Assembly: GCA_049649525.1 (NCBI GenBank)
Contig: JBARZE010000007.1
Span: 186,001 to 250,000 of the forward strand
DNA length: 64,000 nt
Direction of reading: 5' to 3'
Source: JAAURB01 sp049649525
Lineage (GTDB): Bacteria > Cyanobacteriota > Cyanobacteriia > Cyanobacteriales > Microcoleaceae
Shown here one piece after another: positions 52,453 to 62,242 of this stretch. How positions within the stretch are numbered: the stretch's first letter is position 1; each line of letters begins with the position of its first letter. The notes under the pieces are model-generated. The model was not told where the DNA came from, ran no database searches, and worked only from the letters and a program-made list of their open reading frames with translations. The translations under genes and the position numbers were made by a program.

Positions 52453-54513
52453 TTAGTTAACTGATTGAGATTGTGAGTTGTTCTGACTTTGATGATTGGA
52501 ATTTAGGGTAATAGTATTTTTATTCCGGTCAAAGTACAGTTTTTGCTGTGGAATACCGATATTAATTCCAGCTTGATCAAAGGCTTGTTTAACTCGATAG
52601 CGAAATTCTCGACCGACTGCCCACTGTTGTAATGGAGGCGTTTTAATTAAAGCGCGGATTGTAATTCCTGTATGGTCTAATTTATCGACACCTAAAATTG
52701 ATAAAGGTTCTAAGAATAAGTTATTCCAGTCAGATTCTTGCTGCATTTCTTCTGCAATAGATTCGAGAATATTCATCACTTTATCGAGGTCAGAATCATA
52801 AGCAACGACAACTTCAAAGTTAACCCGCGACCAATCTTTCGTCATGTTAATTACAGTTCCAATTAAACCATTAGGAATAGTAATGAGTTCTCCATTTAAG
52901 TTGCGTAACTCCGTAATATATAAATTCATTTTTTCGACAACACCTGAAACGTCACCCACTGCAATTACATCTCCCAAAACATAGCGATCTGTTAATAAAA
53001 TTAACGCGCCATTGAAAAAGTCTTTGATCATATTTTGAGAAAAATAGGTAACCAATAAACCAATAAATCCGGCACTAGCAATTAAGTGGGTTGGAACTCC
53101 GAGTAACTGTATTGTCCAGAAAAAACCCAATGTCCAAAATAGAGTAGTGGTTGCTTTTTTTATAGCTGGAGAATAGGTATTGACTCGCAGAGAATAGCGT
53201 TTTTCTGTAGGATTTGTTAGTTGTTCTTCTTCTGCCCAACGATTTAATAAGTGATCTGTAAAAAAGTCACTGATCCGATCGGCGAGGGTGACAAACAACC
53301 AAATTATAGGGAGAATAATCACTTGAATGAGAAGAATTTGTTCATAATCACGAGTTTCAGGATAGATCGTAAACATCGAAGCAATCCCAAAAAACCAGAG
53401 GAATAACTGTACCCAAAATAACAGAATCCTAACTAAATAAATAAAATTTTGTTGCTGTTTTAAGATGTTTTGTCGTTTTAAGGTAAAAATCGGTATTTTC
53501 TCTAGAAAAGCTTGAGCTTGTAAGGAAAGGGCGAGTTGAGCCAGAGGTACATTCCATAATAAAGCTGAGAAAGGTTGACGAGAAGATTGAGCTTTATGTT
53601 GAGTTTTATTAGTTTTTATATTGGCTTTAATTGCTTTATGAATAATTGACTCAGGATCAACTTGAAGAGATTGATACAGTTGATGTAATTCACGACGTTT
53701 ATAACGGTAAGTTTTTCGCACTCGTTGCTGGACTAACCAAACCGCTAAACTCAGCGCTAATACGAATAAAAATCTGCGTAAAATACGCCATAATCTGCGG
53801 AGAGGATTATTCGCAATTTCCAGTCTTTCTTGGATGGATGCCGTTAACTGCTTCTGGATATTTTCTTGCCAAGTTGCCGCGAGATCTGGGATAGATTGAG
53901 CCGCATAAAGACTATCTAAGCGAGTAACAGTCAGTATTTTTTGCTGAGTGATTCCGGGTTGTCGGGGAGCATAAATCACTGTTTCACCGTTAAGTATTCC
54001 AGTTTTTATCTCTACAGAATTCGCCTTAAAATTATCAGGAAGCTGAGAAGTGTTTTGTTGATTTGAGTTAGATTCTGATTGTTTTTTTTCTATAATATTA
54101 CCGACTTGAGAAGGAATTTCTTGTGCTTGGGATAAATCGGGTGTGAATTGAGTGACAGGAAAATCATCAACTAATAGTTTGACTCTAGATCTAATAATTC
54201 GCCTTATTGTACTTTGAATTTTACTAGCTCGCACATCGGCACTAAAATATGCACTATCATTCTCTCTTGCCTCTGGATAAGAAGCGACTGTTAATACTTC
54301 TTTTCCATCAATAATCACATTACTACAAATAACCTCCCCACAAGAATAAGTTCGATTTAGATTCCAAATTGATTTACTGTTATCTGCTTGAGATGCAGTT
54401 GTAGGAGGTAAAAAGGTAAATTGTGCAACAACAGATGAAGAAGAGAGTAAGATTAAACTAAAGGTTAGAATAGCAATGAGAAGCGAGCGAAAGATTGGTA
54501 ATTTTATTTTCAT
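52453..54513 (-). CDS. MscS-type mechanosensitive channel with large periplasmic domain
   Basis: A 686-residue membrane protein. It has a signal peptide (about 1-31, LLIAILTFSLILLSSSSVVA), a long extracytoplasmic region (about 35-235), several membrane helices (about 245-265, 365-390, 395-415, 470-490), then the MscS core: pore helix and beta domain in IKDFFNGALILLTDRYVLGD followed by GVVEKMNLYITELRNLNGE. The C-terminal end is Asn/Gln/Ser rich. Such channels release solutes on osmotic downshock, and larger members can be gated by other cues. It is sandwiched between two paralogous binding lipoproteins on one strand (gap 1 base downstream, 27 bases upstream). Confidence 0.9.
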   Translation of the reverse strand: MKIKLPIFRSLLIAILTFSLILLSSSSVVAQFTFLPPTTASQADNSKSIWNLNRTYSCGEVICSNVIIDGKEVLTVASYPEARENDSAYFSADVRASKIQSTIRRIIRSRVKLLVDDFPVTQFTPDLSQAQEIPSQVGNIIEKKQSESNSNQQNTSQLPDNFKANSVEIKTGILNGETVIYAPRQPGITQQKILTVTRLDSLYAAQSIPDLAATWQENIQKQLTASIQERLEIANNPLRRLWRILRRFLFVLALSLAVWLVQQRVRKTYRYKRRELHQLYQSLQVDPESIIHKAIKANIKTNKTQHKAQSSRQPFSALLWNVPLAQLALSLQAQAFLEKIPIFTLKRQNILKQQQNFIYLVRILLFWVQLFLWFFGIASMFTIYPETRDYEQILLIQVIILPIIWLFVTLADRISDFFTDHLLNRWAEEEQLTNPTEKRYSLRVNTYSPAIKKATTTLFWTLGFFWTIQLLGVPTHLIASAGFIGLLVTYFSQNMIKDFFNGALILLTDRYVLGDVIAVGDVSGVVEKMNLYITELRNLNGELITIPNGLIGTVINMTKDWSRVNFEVVVAYDSDLDKVMNILESIAEEMQQESDWNNLFLEPLSILGVDKLDHTGITIRALIKTPPLQQWAVGREFRYRVKQAFDQAGINIGIPQQKLYFDRNKNTITLNSNHQSQNNSQSQSVN

Positions 54514-54540
54514 AATTGAATGAATATCAAGGAATTAAGA

Positions 54541-56271
54541 TTAAGGACGTTTCCAGTTTTTAATATCCCAGGTATTAGCATCCCAAGGAGAAGGTTCAAT
54601 TCCAGTTAATTGATTACTGACTCCATTAGCATTAGCCCTGTCAATAATCGGTAAGACTGCAACTTCTGATTGAAGCAATTCATCCATTTGTCGAAATAAT
54701 TCTGCTCGCTTTTCTGTGTCTAATTCGGTACTTGCTTGCTGCCAGAGTTTGTCATACTCAGGATTACAATATCGGCCATAATTTGGCTTTTGCCAGTTGT
54801 TTTCTTTCTGGGCAATTTCTTCACAAGTCCACCACTTCATGTGAGGCCCCGGATCGGGACTATCGTTACCCGTATTATACTCTTGCAAATCGGCATAAAA
54901 ATGATTTAAGGTTTCTGTATTGGCGGGATCTCCAGAGAAGAAAACACCCGCATCAATACTTTTTAATTCCACACTAATCCCAATTGTTTCTAATCCTTGT
55001 TTAACAATTTCTTGGGTTTTTTGACGGACTGGATTAACAGAAGTTTGAAATAAAACATTCATCTCAACCCCATCTTTATCTCGCACCCCATTTCCGTTAC
55101 TGTCTTTCCACCCGGCCTCATCTAATAAAGTGGCTGCTTTCTCTAAGTTAAATTCATAAGAAATATTATCAGATTTATAAATAGCAGGAGCGACTAATAA
55201 TTGAGCTGTCGGGCGACCTGTAGGGCCATAAAGCTGTGTTGCAATTGTTTCTCTATCAACTGCTAAATTAAAAGCCTGACGCACTTTTTTATCCGTTAAA
55301 AAGGGGTGAGGAAATTCTACACTAGATCGTTCCCCGTCTTCTGTGGCTTGATTTGGATCGGTAAAATTGATCATAATCCGTTCAACATAGGGGCCGAAAT
55401 TTGCAACAACTTTTCCCTGTCCTGCTGCTTCTAATTGCTTTAATATATTAGCTTCTACTTGTAGGTTATAAGCATAGTCTGCATCCCCCGTTTGTAGGAC
55501 AGCCCGCGCTGCTGAAGTGGCATCTCCGCCCCCTTTTAATTCTACTCGTTGAAAATGAGGTTTACCCGCTTCCCAATAGTTAGAATTGGGTTCATAAATA
55601 ATAATATCTCCCGGCTTAAATTCAACCACTTGATAAGGACCTGTACCAATGGGTTTTTGATTTGCGGCGGCTTCGCGAATATTTGCACCATTATAATCTT
55701 GAAAAATGTGTTGAGGCAGAATCATGCCATTTTGTCCGGTAAAGGGAACTGCCCAGCCTGGAGTGACATCTTTAAAAGTAATTTTAACGGTATAATCATC
55801 AATCGCTTCTACTGTTTGGATCGTAGAATAATATTCTTGACTTGCTGCCGCCACGTCCGGATTCTTAATTAATTCATAGGTGAAAATAACATCTTCAGCC
55901 GTGAAAGGTTCCCCATCTGCCCATTGAACATTTTGCTTAAGCTTCCAAGTCACGGATTTTCCATCCGCCGCAACGCCGCCATTTTCAATTGAGGGAATTT
56001 CTGCTGCTAAAAAGGGGACTAATTGATCGTTTTGGTCGTAACTGGCTAAGGGTTCATACACCACTCGTGCCGCGTCAAAATCTTTAAACCCTGTGGCTAA
56101 ATGGGGATTTAAAATAGTGGGAGCTTGCCAATATAATAACCGAAGAACCTGTTGATTTTCTGGGGTGATAGAACTTTGCTGATTCCCTGGACTACAAGCC
56201 GAAATCATCATAGGAATCACTAAGCTTGTAAAAAATAGGGTCGGGTGGAGCAAACGACGACCTAGATTCAA
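54541..56271 (-). CDS. Family-5 peptide-type substrate-binding lipoprotein (copy 2)
   Basis: A 576-residue binding lipoprotein paralogous to the gene downstream of the MscS channel. The lipobox is ISAC (Cys near 26), followed by a Ser/Gln linker and the SBP_bac_5 domain (RLLYWQAPTILNPHLATGFK; WADGEPFTAEDVIFTYEL; RQAFNLAVDRETIATQLYG). Translation starts with TTG, supported by a strong GGAGG six bases before it; no internal Met precedes the lipobox. The first gene of a probable three-gene transcript (this gene, MscS, copy 1). Gene duplication around the channel is the simplest history. Confidence 0.92.
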   Translation of the reverse strand: MNLGRRLLHPTLFFTSLVIPMMISACSPGNQQSSITPENQQVLRLLYWQAPTILNPHLATGFKDFDAARVVYEPLASYDQNDQLVPFLAAEIPSIENGGVAADGKSVTWKLKQNVQWADGEPFTAEDVIFTYELIKNPDVAAASQEYYSTIQTVEAIDDYTVKITFKDVTPGWAVPFTGQNGMILPQHIFQDYNGANIREAAANQKPIGTGPYQVVEFKPGDIIIYEPNSNYWEAGKPHFQRVELKGGGDATSAARAVLQTGDADYAYNLQVEANILKQLEAAGQGKVVANFGPYVERIMINFTDPNQATEDGERSSVEFPHPFLTDKKVRQAFNLAVDRETIATQLYGPTGRPTAQLLVAPAIYKSDNISYEFNLEKAATLLDEAGWKDSNGNGVRDKDGVEMNVLFQTSVNPVRQKTQEIVKQGLETIGISVELKSIDAGVFFSGDPANTETLNHFYADLQEYNTGNDSPDPGPHMKWWTCEEIAQKENNWQKPNYGRYCNPEYDKLWQQASTELDTEKRAELFRQMDELLQSEVAVLPIIDRANANGVSNQLTGIEPSPWDANTWDIKNWKRP

Positions 56272-56577
56272 AATAGTCCTCCGTGAGAGTGGGTTGGATT
56301 AAATAATTATTACCTGCTGTTTTTAAGGTAAAATAACCGTCATTATTATATAGCAATCTGTAGACGTATTGGGGAAAAAATATGAGAGTAAACAGAGATA
56401 GAATAAGTGTTTCAAAGGTTCTGTCTGTTTGGTAACTTTTTCCATAAAACTTAAGATTGCCAGAATCGACACGGCTTAATAAATTGTTATCAGAATCTAA
56501 AAAATTGTAAAAAAGCGACTCAAATATAGAAGAAACTGAGATAATTTAATCAGTTGAATTTTACCTGTGAGTTGAAA
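56272..56577. other. Divergent promoter region
   Basis: About 306 AT-rich bases between the lipoprotein gene and the universal stress protein gene. GGAGG near the left edge is the lipoprotein's ribosome site. No other structure is seen. Confidence 0.4.
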
Positions 56578-57042
56578 ATGTATAACAAAATTTTAGTGGC
56601 CGTTGACCATTCTCCTATTGCTAAACCTGTGTTTGAATCGGCTTTAAAATTGGCAGAATTAGCCGGAAGTGAGTTAATTTTACTGCACGTTCTTTCAAAA
56701 GATGCTGACGATAGCCCCCTGAGTTTTGCCCCGGTATCACTGAGTTATAGTCCAGAAATTATGGAACAATACCAAAAAGAATGGAAGACCTTTGTCGAGA
56801 ATTGTACAAAAGATCTTGAATCGATGTCACAACAAGCAGAAGCACAGGGTGTTAAAGCAGAAGTCGTACAAACCCAAGGGAACCCAGGGCGGATTATTTG
56901 TCAGTATGCGACTGATAATAATGTTGATTTAATTATGATGGGACGCAGAGGACATTCTACCTTGAGTGAAATGTTTGTGGGAAGTGTGAGCAGTTATGTA
57001 TTGCATCGCTGTCATTGTAGTGTACAAATTGTGCAATCTTAA
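56578..57042 (+). CDS. Universal stress protein (UspA family, ATP-binding type)
   Basis: A 154-residue protein with a single Usp domain. The N-terminus MYNKILVAVDHS provides the conserved Asp; the C-terminal GRRGHSTLSEMFVGS fits the ATP-binding pattern G-2x-G-9x-G-S exactly, so it is an ATP-binding Usp. It probably acts as a homodimer in the cytoplasm under stress. The ATG at MYNKILVAV is chosen over a TTG eight codons upstream. It converges with the permease gene, 4 bases between stops. Confidence 0.93.
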   Translation: MYNKILVAVDHSPIAKPVFESALKLAELAGSELILLHVLSKDADDSPLSFAPVSLSYSPEIMEQYQKEWKTFVENCTKDLESMSQQAEAQGVKAEVVQTQGNPGRIICQYATDNNVDLIMMGRRGHSTLSEMFVGSVSSYVLHRCHCSVQIVQS

Positions 57043-57046
57043 TCGA

Positions 57047-58039
57047 TTAATTCAGATTTTCAATATTAATCCGTGGGTCAACGGCTTTGAGGAGTAAATC
57101 TGCTAATAAGTTGCCGATAATTAACATTAATGCACTCATCATTAAGCCTGCCATGACTAAATATAAATCTTGTTGTCTAACGGCTTCTAACATCAGTTTT
57201 CCCAGTCCTGGCCAGTTAAAAAATGTTTCGGCAATAAAAGCGCCACTGAGTAAACTCGCAAATTCAAATCCGAGTAAAGTAATCAGTGGATTGACTGCAT
57301 TTCTGAGGGCATGAATATAAATCACTCGGTTTTCCGGTAATCCTTTAGCGCGGGCCGTTTTAATATAATCTTGACGCAAAACATCGAGTAATTGTCCTCG
57401 CATTAATCGTTGTAATCCAGCAAAACTAGTTACACTTAAAGCTAAGGTGGGTAAAATCATGTGCCAAATCAAATCAGCCGCTTTTCCAAAGATGGATAAA
57501 TCCGGATAATCAATACTGGTCATGCCGCCCACCGGAAATAAAGGAGAGGTATTTTGTGCTAGATAAAGCAACAATAAGGCCGTAATAAAGCTAGGAAATC
57601 CTTGTCCGGTATAACTGACTAATTGTAACCCACGATCTAAGGAGCGGTTTTGATTAATTGCAGCAACAATTCCCAGAGGAATGGCAATTGCCCAAGTAAT
57701 AATAAGTGAAGAAATTGCCAGTAATAAAGTCGCACTGACTCGTTCAGCCAGTAAAGCCGATACGGGGCGCTGATTGGCAAAACTAAACCCAAAATCACCC
57801 CGAGTCACAATTTGGGTTAACCAGTTAATGTATTGTCGGACAGGATGCTGATCTAAGCCAAACTTTTCAGTCAGTTGATTGAGGGTTTCTTGAGAAATTT
57901 GTGGATTTTGACTCAGGGTATCGATGTAATTGCCGGGTGCTAATTGGGTAATGGTAAAACACAATGCAGAAGCCAATAACAGAGTTAAGAGTGCTTGTAA
58001 TACCCGTTTGCCAATATAAACTAGCGTGGTTGAACTCAT
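57047..58039 (-). CDS. OppB/DppB-type ABC transporter permease
   Basis: A 330-residue inner-membrane permease with six predicted helices. The N-terminal TM plus OppB-TRAP-like region contains YIGKRVLQALLTLLLASAL, followed by QHPVRQYINWLTQIVTRGDF. The coupling EAA loop reads DYIKTARAKGLPENRVIYIH and ALRNAVNPLITLLG. Partner of a DppC-type permease and peptide ATPases, none of which is in this window. The two family-5 binding lipoproteins on the same strand a few genes away are plausible partners. It starts with ATG. Confidence 0.93.
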   Translation of the reverse strand: MSSTTLVYIGKRVLQALLTLLLASALCFTITQLAPGNYIDTLSQNPQISQETLNQLTEKFGLDQHPVRQYINWLTQIVTRGDFGFSFANQRPVSALLAERVSATLLLAISSLIITWAIAIPLGIVAAINQNRSLDRGLQLVSYTGQGFPSFITALLLLYLAQNTSPLFPVGGMTSIDYPDLSIFGKAADLIWHMILPTLALSVTSFAGLQRLMRGQLLDVLRQDYIKTARAKGLPENRVIYIHALRNAVNPLITLLGFEFASLLSGAFIAETFFNWPGLGKLMLEAVRQQDLYLVMAGLMMSALMLIIGNLLADLLLKAVDPRINIENLN

Positions 58040-58125
58040 GATGAACGATATGTTTTAAATACAAATCAATTAAACAGCAAAAAAAGTAATTGTTGAGAGC
58101 GCTATTGAGGGTTAATTCTTTATTT

Positions 58126-58641
58126 TCAATCGTACTGAACTAAACTGATAATGGGTACATCGGGTAAATATTGTCGGCCATTTAAAGCCAATAATTCGAT
58201 GATAAAACCATAACCGACTAATTCACACTCTGCCCGTTGCACCAGTTCAGCGGTGGCTTTGGCAGTGCCGCCTGTGGCAATAAGATCATCAATAATTAAG
58301 ACCCGACTTCCCGGAGGCATGGCATCAAGATGCATTTCTAAACAATCCTGACCATACTCTAAATCATAATTAATCCGATGAACCGCGCCCGGTAATTTTC
58401 CCGGTTTTCGTACAGGGATAAATCCGACCCCCAACTGATAAGCTAAAGGCATGCCAAATAAGAACCCTCTAGATTCCATCCCCACAATATAATCAGGAGA
58501 AAAAGGCCGACATTGTTCACACAAGCGGTCGATGGTGTGGCGCAGTCCCTCGGCATTAGCCAGCAACGTTGTAATATCTCGAAAAGTAATACCGGGTTTG
58601 GGAAAATCAGCAATATCGCGAATCAGTGATTTTAAATCCAT
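58126..58641 (-). CDS. apt: Adenine phosphoribosyltransferase
   Basis: A 171-residue cytoplasmic purine salvage enzyme: adenine + PRPP to AMP + PPi. The PRPP loop is VLIIDDLIATGGTA; the purine-binding region contains YIVGMESRGFLFGMPLAYQL, and the N-terminal IADFPKPGITFRDIT is characteristic of apt. The length is normal. The ATG at MDLKSLIRDIAD is used; a TTG one codon earlier is also in frame. It is the only gene on its strand here; the upstream 200 bases contain no obvious regulator. Confidence 0.96.
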   Translation of the reverse strand: MDLKSLIRDIADFPKPGITFRDITTLLANAEGLRHTIDRLCEQCRPFSPDYIVGMESRGFLFGMPLAYQLGVGFIPVRKPGKLPGAVHRINYDLEYGQDCLEMHLDAMPPGSRVLIIDDLIATGGTAKATAELVQRAECELVGYGFIIELLALNGRQYLPDVPIISLVQYD

Positions 58642-58914
58642 CAATTGTGTTACCTCTGTAAAATGAGTCAGTCGTTCACGCCCGCAAGCCTGCCAGTTCC
58701 CGGCAACTTTGATATGATGAGGATGCAGACACCCTCAAATATCTTAACGAGCCATTGACAGCAATTTTGTCATCAAAGCTGTTAGATTATATAGTGAAAT
58801 CTTTGTCTGGCTGTAATACTGGTATAAATTCCGGAATTTAGGGAAAGCTTAGATAATATTATTGAATATTGTTGATCAAACTCGGTACGTTGCAATTGTA
58901 AACGAAGCGCAAAA

Positions 58915-59523
58915 ATGGTTACAGATCTGTCTCAAACCCCCTCAACCCCGGTTGTGCTTGATAGCTTACCCAATCTCCCCGTTTCTAAAAAGGGGTGTCC
59001 CCGGCGTGTTCGTATTCAGCTTGATTTGCTGTTGCTTGCGATTGAAGCTTTATATCTCGGCGGTGCTGAACACATGCTAAGCTTAGCCAAAGAGCTAGAT
59101 ATAACAGATTTAATTCAAAATCGAGTGGTACTTTGGCGAGTCCGCAGTACAAACCCTCTACGACGCTATAGTCAACGCCGCCCCCTCACCTCATCTGAAG
59201 CCAAAGCATTAGTTTTAATTATTTGTAATTTAGGACGACGCTTAACGGTTCGGATTCGTCAGTTACTGATAGATTATGAACAGATGACAAAAAAGCAGAT
59301 TCCCCTCGAACAGCATTTACAACTCTCGACCTATTTACAACAATTTCGGGCGCATTTCCGCAGTCGGATGAACCCCCGCCGCGCCGGAGTAATGGCTTAC
59401 AATACGGATGAAAAGCTGAATCAGTTGGCCATTGACTTATTAGAAAAACTACTCTTCTGCACAGGAACTTCTGGGGTACAGCGACTCTGGGTTAGTTTAT
59501 TTGATGGCGAATTAGCAGATTAA
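58915..59523 (+). CDS. DUF3038 protein
   Basis: A 202-residue soluble protein of the cyanobacterial DUF3038 family, function unknown. Characteristic blocks: RVRIQLDLLLLAIEALYLGG, LTSSEAKALVLIICNLGRRL and RMNPRRAGVMAYNTDEKL. It is helical and basic. In many cyanobacteria, as I recall, a DUF4335 gene follows; here it does not, and a metal-chaperone gene comes next. It starts with ATG, and a possible stem (CTATAG) lies after the stop. Confidence 0.9.
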   Translation: MVTDLSQTPSTPVVLDSLPNLPVSKKGCPRRVRIQLDLLLLAIEALYLGGAEHMLSLAKELDITDLIQNRVVLWRVRSTNPLRRYSQRRPLTSSEAKALVLIICNLGRRLTVRIRQLLIDYEQMTKKQIPLEQHLQLSTYLQQFRAHFRSRMNPRRAGVMAYNTDEKLNQLAIDLLEKLLFCTGTSGVQRLWVSLFDGELAD

Positions 59524-59650
59524 GCCAGCGTTTCTATCAATATCGTTCTAACTTGATAAAAATCAGACTATAGTTAGATGAATTGATCGGTTCTCACTGC
59601 TAGATTAAGATAAACATTATTCAATCATTACTCTGTTTAATATAAAGCTG

Positions 59651-59848
59651 ATGTCAATTCAATTGAAAGTTCCAAGTATCGTATGTCAGGGTTGTGTCGA
59701 TACTATCACTAACGTGATTAAAACTGAAGACTCAAAAGCCAACGTTGATGTGAGTTTAGAAGAAAAACTGGTGACTGTCGATGCCAGTATGTCTAAGGAG
59801 TCCGTGAAACAATTGATTACCGCTGCGGGTCACGAAGTCGCAGATTAA
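59651..59848 (+). CDS. Heavy-metal-associated (Atx1-like) copper chaperone
   Basis: A 65-residue HMA domain. The metal site is C12-x-x-C15 (SIVCQGCVDTI), with a beta-alpha-beta pattern (VDVSLEEKLVTVDAS; KESVKQLITAAGHEV). The usual M-x-C-x-x-C is altered to V-C-Q-G-C, although metal binding is still expected. Likely delivers Cu(I) to thylakoid P-type ATPases or regulators; none is adjacent. The decayed isochorismatase gene begins 14 bases downstream, hinting at a former operon. Confidence 0.9.
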   Translation: MSIQLKVPSIVCQGCVDTITNVIKTEDSKANVDVSLEEKLVTVDASMSKESVKQLITAAGHEVAD

Positions 59849-59865
59849 CTCACGCCTCAGCAGTG

Positions 59866-60264
59866 ATGGCAAACTTACCCCGAACTTCTCTCCCTCTGCC
59901 TCCCCACTACCTAGCGAGTCAGGTGGGGAGAATTTGGCGTGTGCCTTACCAACAACAGGTAACAGAAGCGATCGCCTGGGCAACTCAGCATCACATTCTA
60001 CCCGCAAGTCAAGATCAACATCGGGTCGGTTTATTACTGATGGATGTCCAAAAATACCTTCTGTATTCCTGAATTTGAACTGTTTGTGGGGGGACGTTCA
60101 CCGACAAGGGGCAGTAGAAGATAATCAACGTCTATTTACTCGAAGACTGTACAACTGCGGTTGTTGTTCCGGGCGTGATAGATTATACGGAACAAGCTAA
60201 TACGACCTTTGAACGGTTTGCTGCGGCGGGAATGCACCGAATACAGGCGGCGGAGTGGGGATAG
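59866..60264 (+). pseudogene. Decayed isochorismatase-family hydrolase
   Basis: The N-terminal frame is intact for about 65 residues (GRIWRVPYQQQVTEAIAW; VGLLLMDVQKYLLYS, where family members continue VQNTFCIPEFELF). A one-base insertion in an A-run (CAAAAATACC) shifts the frame: the true continuation FCIPEFELFVGGRSPT is in another frame, a second shift near ACAAGGGGCA restores GAVEDNQRL, and a large internal piece of the domain is missing, after which the C-terminal LLEDCTTAVVVPGVIDYTEQ and FERFAAAGMHRI follow to a TAG. Non-functional. Confidence 0.88.
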
Positions 60265-60386
60265 GGAATAATCAGTAAAGAGTCGGGAACATTATGGCGA
60301 TCTGATTGCAGACGAATCAGGCATAGTGTTCATAACTAACCGACAAGCTAATTGTGTCGCGTACAATTGATTTATATTATCTTCGT

Positions 60387-61202
60387 ATGACACAGGATAA
60401 CAAATCGCGCACAATTCCTATCATGAAACAAATTAAAACAGATAAACCCACTCCTCAAACCACAACAGACGATATCGCTATTATTGCGGAAGATGTTCAT
60501 AAATGGTACAGCAATCATTTTCATGTTTTGCAAGGAGTCAGTCTTTCTGTGAGACGGGGAGAGGTTGTCGTCATTATGGGGCCAAGTGGATCGGGAAAAT
60601 CGACGTTTATCCGAACATTTAATGCCCTAGAAGAATTCCAGCAAGGAAAGATTATGATTGACGGCATTAGCTTATCCCACGACTTAAAAAATATCGAAGA
60701 AATTCGTAAAGAAGTTGGGATGGTATTTCAACAATTTAATCTCTTTCCTCACTTAACGATTCTACAAAATGTGACTTTAGCCCCGATTTGGGTGAGACGA
60801 TGGCCAAAAGCAAAAGCTGAAGAAGTGGCACTTCAATTATTAGAAAGAGTTGGAATTTTAGAACAAGCAAAGAAATTTCCCGGTCAATTATCCGGGGGAC
60901 AACAACAACGGGTAGCTATTGCTAGAGCGTTGGCGATGCAGCCGAAAATTATGTTATTTGATGAACCCACATCTGCTCTTGATCCTGAGATGGTACGGGA
61001 AGTGTTAGATGTAATGCGGACTTTAGCTGGGGAAGGAATGACAATGGTTTGTGTGACTCATGAGGTCGGGTTTGCCCGTGAAGTGGCAGATCGAGTCGTG
61101 TTGATGGCAGATGGTGTTTTAGTCGAAGAAGCCACACCTGATGCCTTTTTTAATCATCCTAAAGAAGAACGAACGAAGAAATTTTTATCACAAATTATTT
61201 AA
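60387..61202 (+). CDS. Polar amino acid-type ABC transporter ATPase (GlnQ-like)
   Basis: A 271-residue ATPase. It has Walker A GPSGSGKST, Q-loop VFQQFNLFPHLT, signature LSGGQQQRVAIARAL, Walker B IMLFDEPTSALD and H-loop VTHEVGF. The family tail (ATPDAFFNHPKEERTKKFLS) is that of GlnQ/HisP/ArtP-type importers of polar amino acids. The N-terminus has about 30 extra residues compared with E. coli GlnQ. No membrane or binding subunits lie nearby. Start codon uncertain: the ATG before TQDNKSRT is used; a GTG 11 codons upstream and another ATG 12 codons downstream are possible. Confidence 0.9.
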   Translation: MTQDNKSRTIPIMKQIKTDKPTPQTTTDDIAIIAEDVHKWYSNHFHVLQGVSLSVRRGEVVVIMGPSGSGKSTFIRTFNALEEFQQGKIMIDGISLSHDLKNIEEIRKEVGMVFQQFNLFPHLTILQNVTLAPIWVRRWPKAKAEEVALQLLERVGILEQAKKFPGQLSGGQQQRVAIARALAMQPKIMLFDEPTSALDPEMVREVLDVMRTLAGEGMTMVCVTHEVGFAREVADRVVLMADGVLVEEATPDAFFNHPKEERTKKFLSQII

Positions 61203-61446
61203 GTCTAAAAGAGGTGCTTTAGTCATCTCTACAACAATGAGATAAATTGATAAAAAATAAATTTTAGTTCGTTGGATAGAGCCTCACAACACGTTACTCT
61301 AAAGCGCTTGCCATTAGATAGTAATGACTCGTCAGATCAAATGTGCAATTGAGGTGTCAGGGATGAGAGCTAAAAACGGGCAACAGCTTTGTCGGCCAAT
61401 TTGTCGTAATCATCGTCAAGCAAACAAAGGCAAATACCGTTATTCA

Positions 61447-61971
61447 TCAACTCTCCGTCTGTTTTGCCGGGATAATTCGAGCCGGAACACCAACTGCGAC
61501 ACCCGAGGCGGGAATATCACAGAGAACCACTGCATTCGCTCCAATTTTAGCATGATCCCCAATCTTCACCTTTCTGATGATTTTGGCCCCAGCGCCAATA
61601 TCAACATGACCCCCAATTTCTACATCAGAAACAATCGTTACTTGTTGGAAAATTAGACAGTTACAACCAATTACCGCTTTTGGGTGAATGATAATTCCAT
61701 TGGGATGAATTAACAATAACCCACCGCCAAGCTGACAGTTTAAAGGAATATCTGCACCTGAAACCACACTCCAAAATCGATGTTCCAGAACATGTATTTT
61801 TGTAAAATATTTAGCGAAAATACTATTTTGCTTTTGGCGACGTTGGTATTGGCGAATTGACTTAAGCAGTTGTTTACTCGGAGACCACCAACGCTCTACT
61901 TTTTCTCTACTCCAGTCAGGTTGTGATGCAGAAATAGTCTGGGGTTTAGATAATATTTGATTAGTACTCAT
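61447..61971 (-). CDS. Serine acetyltransferase-like left-handed beta-helix protein
   Basis: A 174-residue acyltransferase. The N-terminal helical part (about 1-70) is followed by hexapeptide repeats (about 75-165: IHPNGIIIHPKAVIGCNCL; VEIGGHVDIGAGAKIIRKV; IGDHAKIGANAVVLCDIPAS). It resembles short serine O-acetyltransferases found in polysaccharide loci; true CysE is longer and has a distinctive N-terminal domain. Acetyl-CoA is the probable donor; the acceptor is uncertain. Single gene, minus strand, ending 244 bases from the ABC ATPase. Confidence 0.85.
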   Translation of the reverse strand: MSTNQILSKPQTISASQPDWSREKVERWWSPSKQLLKSIRQYQRRQKQNSIFAKYFTKIHVLEHRFWSVVSGADIPLNCQLGGGLLLIHPNGIIIHPKAVIGCNCLIFQQVTIVSDVEIGGHVDIGAGAKIIRKVKIGDHAKIGANAVVLCDIPASGVAVGVPARIIPAKQTES

Positions 61972-62242
61972 ATCATTAGTAATTGCTACAGCATTAATAA
62001 CAACAAAAATAGCAGATTACCCTAGTCCTTGACCTCTAGATATAAATTAATGATTGACTCCAATCAATAGTTCTTTGTTATAGGGGTGAAGGCTTAGCGA
62101 TCGCACAATAGTACTCTAGTCTACTTGGTCAAAGAATCATTACTAACCATCAATTCGTTTAGCCAGAAAACTAAAGTAATTTTAGACAAAGCTGATTTAA
62201 TTCAAAATATACCAGAGTCTATTATCAATCGTCAATATTATT

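Noticed and set aside
61324..61656. 110-codon plus-strand open frame
   Set aside because: Overlaps the acetyltransferase gene on the opposite strand; hexapeptide codons read backwards, no recognisable protein.
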